The translations under genes were made by a program, and so were the position numbers. This document shows positions 61,043 through 64,000 of a stretch of DNA of 64,000 nt, piece after piece. The DNA lies in NCBI RefSeq assembly GCF_014395425.1, contig NZ_CP060711.1, positions 930,001 to 994,000 of the forward strand, given 5' to 3'. Numbering within the stretch: position 1 is the first letter of the stretch; the number at the start of each line of letters is the position of its first letter. The notes beneath the pieces are model-generated. The model made no database searches. It saw only the letters and a program-made list of their open reading frames with translations, and had not been told where the DNA came from. This DNA comes from Thermomonas brevis (lineage in GTDB: Bacteria; Pseudomonadota; Gammaproteobacteria; Xanthomonadales; Xanthomonadaceae).

Positions 61043-63010
61043 TCAGAGGCGGTCTTCCGCCACCTTGATGCTGTACTTGGCGCGCGCCGCGCGCACGAAC
61101 GCGTCCTGCGCCTGCATGCCGGTCGCCGCCGACACCTGCTGGCGCAGCGTGGCGCGCTCCTGCGGCGTCACCTGGCCGATGTCCGCATCGCGCACGCCGC
61201 GCACCGCGAACACCACGTACTGGCCGCCGACCAGCACCTTGTTGACCGGCACCTGGCCGGCCTGCGGGCGCGGCTCGTCGAAGAACGCGCGCGCCGCTTC
61301 CGGCGAGGGCACCGGCATGCCGCGGGTGACGTCGTTGGCTTCGCCGACGGCCAGCCCGGCGTCCTTCGCGGCCTCGGCCAGGCCCTTGGCCTTGGCCGCC
61401 TTCACCAGCGCGTCGGCGGCGGCATCGGCCGCCTTGCGCTGGCGGTCGGCGCGGATCGCCGCGACCACCGCGTCGCGCACCTGCGCCAGCGGCAGCGCCT
61501 GTTCCGGCGCGTGGTCGATGACCCGGATCAGCACGGTGCGCTCCGGCCCGAGTTCGATCGGGTCGCTGGCGGTGCCGTCCTGCAGCATCGTGTCGGAGAA
61601 GGCGACGCGCAGCACCTTCGCATCGCCGGCGATGCCGGGGCCGCCCGCGCGGCTGAACGCCGGCGTGGTCTGCAGCGGCAGGCCCAGCGCCTTGGCGGCG
61701 GGCTCCAGCGAGGTCGGCGTCTTGTAGGCGGCGTCGACCAGTTTGCCGGTCAGCTCGTTGAAGGCGCGCTCGCGCGAGCCCTCCTGCGCTTCCTTCTCCA
61801 GCTCGGCGCGCACCTCCTCGAACGGGCGCTGCACCGCGGCGCGCACGTCGTTTACCTTGATGACGTGCCAGCCGAAGTCGGTCTTGACCGGGCCGCGCAC
61901 CTCGCCCGCCTTCATCGCGAACGCGGTGTCGTCGAACGCGCCCGGCATGCCGCCCTTGGCGAGCCAGCCGAGGTCGCCGCCGTTGGCCTTGGAGCCGGTG
62001 TCGTCCGAACTGGCGCGGGCCAGCGCGGCGAAATCCGCGCCCGGCACCTGCGCGTCGGCGGCCAGCTTCTTCGCCTTCGCTTCCGCCGCCTTCTTGTCCG
62101 CCGCGCTGGCGTTCGCCGCCACCGCGATCAGGATGTGCGAGACCTCGCGCTTCTCGGCCGAGGAATACTTCGCGATCTGGTCCTGGTAGCGCTTGCGCAG
62201 CTCCGCCTCGTCGGCCGCCGTCGCGGTCAGCGCGCTGCCGTCGACTTCCACGTACTCCAGGCGCACCGTCTCCGGCCGCCGGTAGTCGCTCTTGTGGGCC
62301 GCGTACCACGCGTCGATCTGCGCGGCGGTCACCTCGGCGGCGTCGGGCGCGGCCGGCGGCAGGGTCACGAAGCTCACGTCGCGATGCTCGCCCAGCAGGC
62401 GCATCAGCCGGTCGACCTCGAGATCGGTGACGAAGGCCGAGCGCGCGATGCCGGCGGGGATCAGTTCGTTCTTCAGGCTGTCGCGGATGCGTGCCTCGAA
62501 GCCCGTCGGCGACAGCGGCGGGTTCTGCGAGGCCAACAGCAGCTGGTAGCGGTCGGCGTTGAACGCGCCGTCGACCTGGAACTCGGGCATCTTCTGGATC
62601 GCGTCGCGCACTTCCGCATCGCTGATCACGATGCCGTCGCGATCGGCGGCGAGCTTCATCAGCTGTTCGTCGATCAGACGGTCGAGGATCCTGCGCTTGT
62701 TCTCCACCGACTCGAACGCCTTGGCGTCGAAGTTGTCGCCCTGTTGCTCGCGCATGTTGAAGCGCATGGTTTCGAGGCGCTCGCGGTAGACCTGCGCGTC
62801 GATGTCGTGGATCGACCACAGGTAGGTGACCGGCCACACCTGCGGCGCGGATTTCCACCACGACGGCGGTTGCGCGATGCGCGCGGCGTAGGTGTCCACC
62901 TGCTGCGACATGTACGACTCCACGCCGAAGAAGGCGAAGGGGACGATCAGCAGGCCGAGGATCACGGTGGCGATCCAACCGGAAGTCTTTTCGCGGAGTT
63001 TCTGCAGCAT
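61043..63010 (-). CDS. ppiD: Periplasmic peptidyl-prolyl isomerase/chaperone PpiD
   Basis: Inner-membrane-anchored chaperone of 655 residues helping newly exported proteins. It has one N-terminal transmembrane helix (WIATVILGLLIVPFAFFGV), a SurA-like N domain, and a parvulin domain near residues 260-365 (REVSHILIAVAA, GGDLGWLAKGGMPGAFDDTAF, VKTDFGWHVIKVNDVR). A second, degenerate parvulin-like region follows. The ATG at 63010 (MLQKLREKTSG) is chosen over an upstream TTG. tRNA-Asp lies upstream on the same strand. Confidence 0.93.
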   Translation of the reverse strand: MLQKLREKTSGWIATVILGLLIVPFAFFGVESYMSQQVDTYAARIAQPPSWWKSAPQVWPVTYLWSIHDIDAQVYRERLETMRFNMREQQGDNFDAKAFESVENKRRILDRLIDEQLMKLAADRDGIVISDAEVRDAIQKMPEFQVDGAFNADRYQLLLASQNPPLSPTGFEARIRDSLKNELIPAGIARSAFVTDLEVDRLMRLLGEHRDVSFVTLPPAAPDAAEVTAAQIDAWYAAHKSDYRRPETVRLEYVEVDGSALTATAADEAELRKRYQDQIAKYSSAEKREVSHILIAVAANASAADKKAAEAKAKKLAADAQVPGADFAALARASSDDTGSKANGGDLGWLAKGGMPGAFDDTAFAMKAGEVRGPVKTDFGWHVIKVNDVRAAVQRPFEEVRAELEKEAQEGSRERAFNELTGKLVDAAYKTPTSLEPAAKALGLPLQTTPAFSRAGGPGIAGDAKVLRVAFSDTMLQDGTASDPIELGPERTVLIRVIDHAPEQALPLAQVRDAVVAAIRADRQRKAADAAADALVKAAKAKGLAEAAKDAGLAVGEANDVTRGMPVPSPEAARAFFDEPRPQAGQVPVNKVLVGGQYVVFAVRGVRDADIGQVTPQERATLRQQVSAATGMQAQDAFVRAARAKYSIKVAEDRL

Positions 63011-63084
63011 GGGCAAACCGGCAATGAGACGTAGCCGGGTAGTTTAACCCGTGCGGCGCGCGCGTACCCGCCGCGCCGGAAAGC

Positions 63085-63110
63085 AAAAAGCCCCGCATCG
63101 CTGCGAGGCT
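63085..63110 (-). terminator. Terminator after tRNA-Asp
   Basis: On the minus strand AGCCTCGCA-GCGA-TGCGGGGCT is followed by a T-run, 13 bases after the tRNA-Asp 3' end. It ends the tRNA transcript before ppiD. Confidence 0.85.
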
Positions 63111-63122
63111 TCTGCTTGTAGA

Positions 63123-63199
63123 TGGCGGAGTGGACGGGACTCGAACCCGCGACCTCCGGCGTGACAGGCCAGCATTCTAACCGACTGAACTACCACTCC
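63123..63199 (-). tRNA. tRNA-Asp (anticodon GTC)
   Basis: The 77-nt gene has acceptor GGAGTGG/CCACTCC, D-arm TAGTTCAGTCGGTTAGAA, anticodon loop CTGTCAC (GTC), T-loop TTCGAGT and encoded CCA. Confidence 0.97.
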
Positions 63200-63260
63200 G
63201 CTGGGAGCCCGCAATCATACCGACATTTTCCGCGGGCGCAACACTTTTTTCTTCTCGACC

Positions 63261-63335
63261 TGGTGGGCACTGAGGGGATCGAACCCCCGACCCGCTCCTT
63301 GTAAGGGAGCCGCTCTACCGCTGAGCTAAGTGCCC
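63261..63335 (-). tRNA. tRNA-Val (anticodon TAC)
   Basis: The 75-nt gene has acceptor GGGCACT/AGTGCCC, D-arm TAGCTCAGCGGTAGAGC, anticodon loop CTTACAA (TAC), T-loop TTCGATC and encoded CCA. It is read with tRNA-Asp, 61 bases apart. Confidence 0.97.
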
Positions 63336-63344
63336 CGGCCACGC

Positions 63345-63373
63345 ATTATCGCAGCAGGGCGCGCGCAACGGAA
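63345..63373 (-). promoter_or_regulatory. Predicted promoter of the tRNA-Val/tRNA-Asp unit
   Basis: Minus strand: TTCCGT (63373-63368), 17-base spacer, GATAAT (63350-63345), ten bases before the tRNA-Val 5' end. The -35 box is weak, the -10 box good. Confidence 0.5.
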
Positions 63374-63410
63374 CCGCCGCGTGCGGAATCCCGCACGAAC
63401 GCCGTGCACG

Positions 63411-63435
63411 AAAAAGCCCGGCTTGCGGCCGGGCT
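63411..63435 (-). terminator. Terminator of hupB
   Basis: AGCCCGGC-CGCAA-GCCGGGCT followed by a T-run on the minus strand, 28 bases after the hupB stop. Confidence 0.92.
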
Positions 63436-63462
63436 CTTCGGGCTACGCCATTGGAGCCGCGA

Positions 63463-63735
63463 TCAGTTGACCGCGTCCTTCAGCGCCTTGCCGGCCTTGA
63501 ACGCCGGGTTCTTGGAAGCCTTGATCTTGATGGTGTCGCCGGTGCGCGGGTTGCGGCCGGTGCGGGCGCCACGCTTGCGGACCGAGAAGGTGCCGAAGCC
63601 CACGAGGGTCACGGTGTCGCCCTTCTTCAGGGCCTTGGTGATGGCGGCGACCATCGCATCGACGGCGCGGCCGGCATCGGCCTTGGTCAGTTCGGCGTTG
63701 TCGGCCACGGCTTCGACGAATTCGGCTTTGTTCAT
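63463..63735 (-). CDS. hupB: DNA-binding protein HU-beta
   Basis: Small nucleoid protein of 90 residues. It starts [20 protein letters not shown] and has the DNA-wrapping arm [39 protein letters not shown]. The position after lon (predicted) and before tRNA-Val/Asp and ppiD is typical of the family. Confidence 0.97.
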   Translation of the reverse strand: MNKAEFVEAVADNAELTKADAGRAVDAMVAAITKALKKGDTVTLVGFGTFSVRKRGARTGRNPRTGDTIKIKASKNPAFKAGKALKDAVN

Positions 63736-63857
63736 TTGCTTATTAGCTCCGTTGCGGAAGGGTGAAGCGGAGAATTCATTGACCGGCTCCGGCGACGCTC
63801 CCCTGCCGCGGATCCGGGTTTGCCGCGGCGCATCGACAGGCCGCCGCGGTTGCCAAC

Positions 63858-63886
63858 CTTATACCAGCGCCGTTTCCGGCGCGCAA
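63858..63886 (-). promoter_or_regulatory. Sigma-70 promoter of hupB
   Basis: Minus strand: TTGCGC (63886-63881), 17-base spacer, TATAAG (63863-63858). Transcription would start near 63851, about 115 bases before the hupB ATG. The 220-bp gap holds no other gene. Confidence 0.65.
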
Positions 63887-63956
63887 CACGAAAGCCAGCG
63901 CTGATGCGGCTTTCAGGCACATTCCGATGAATGGGCCCGGGTTTTCGATGCGGCCT

Positions 63957-64000
63957 TCAGTGCTTCACCGCCGGGCGCACGCCGGTTTTCCCGCGCGGCT
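63957..64000 (-). CDS. 3' end of a leftward gene, probably lon
   Basis: The last 13 codons of a frame entering from the right edge read PRGKTGVRPAVKH and stop at 63957. The basic tail and the position upstream of hupB fit the C-terminus of Lon protease, which precedes hupB in related genomes. Too little is visible to confirm; another frame also stays open to the edge. Confidence 0.35.
   Translation of the reverse strand, partial: PRGKTGVRPAVKH

Noticed and set aside
63122..63304. Small plus-strand frame with LEPATSG
   Set aside because: It is the antisense of tRNA-Asp and tRNA-Val, a common false gene call.

Overview
The window is GC-rich chromosomal DNA of a gammaproteobacterium of the Xanthomonadaceae/Lysobacteraceae type (Lysobacter, Luteimonas, Thermomonas and similar). 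The gene orders rpoE-rseA-mucD-lepA, rpmF-fabH-fabD-fabG-acpP-fabF-pabB-mltG-tmk-holB-pilZ, ybaB-dnaX, and hupB-tRNA-Val-tRNA-Asp-ppiD support this, as do kdkA and families of palindromic intergenic repeats. The genus is an inference; no 16S gene is present.

Layout: 1-4.9 kb holds the envelope-stress operon rpoE-rseA-mucD plus lepA (cut by the window edge), read leftward from a near-consensus sigma-E promoter. 5.1-7.6 kb holds a beta-oxidation fusion enzyme and a DUF1801 gene. 7.6-13.3 kb holds an S9 peptidase and a GntR-controlled ABC exporter with a perfect 21-bp operator palindrome. 13.5-25.7 kb is a long leftward run for fatty-acid synthesis, p-aminobenzoate synthesis, murein processing, tmk, holB and pilZ, with many ATGA/GTGA overlaps. 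25.8-33.8 kb holds maf, two polytopic membrane proteins (one GT39-like) and a MoxR-DUF58-transglutaminase cluster. 34-37.2 kb holds HIT, recR, ybaB and dnaX.

37.4-44.2 kb is a 6.8-kb integrated element in the 3' end of tRNA-Ser(GGA). Exact 18-bp direct repeats bound it. It carries an integrase, a second tyrosine-recombinase-like gene, a RepL-like winged-helix gene beside iteron-like repeats, and an operon arsR-arsI-arsC-aqpS. Together these would demethylate methylarsenite, reduce arsenate and release arsenite through a channel, with no ArsB or Acr3 pump present. The tRNA's own terminator now lies beyond the element.

44.4-50.1 kb is a group for exported or sugar-related oxidation: a Tat-type PLP enzyme, an MFS carrier, a GH1 glucosidase, a Tat-type flavin oxidase and a cytochrome c lipoprotein. 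50-59.9 kb holds an AraC regulator, SRP RNA, a serine hydrolase, a moaE remnant, kdkA, a GT9 transferase, a GIY-YIG protein, tRNA-Ser(CGA), a PP2C phosphatase, dnaQ, rnhA, a methyltransferase and gloB. 60-64 kb holds fabI, ppiD, two tRNAs, hupB and probably the last codons of lon.

The strongest unexplained signals are the terminal architecture and replication-like module of the arsenic element, a four-hairpin repeat present in three covarying copies (two just downstream of tRNA-Ser loci), and a large palindrome burying the pabC start. No searches were run; all family assignments rest on reading motifs and context.
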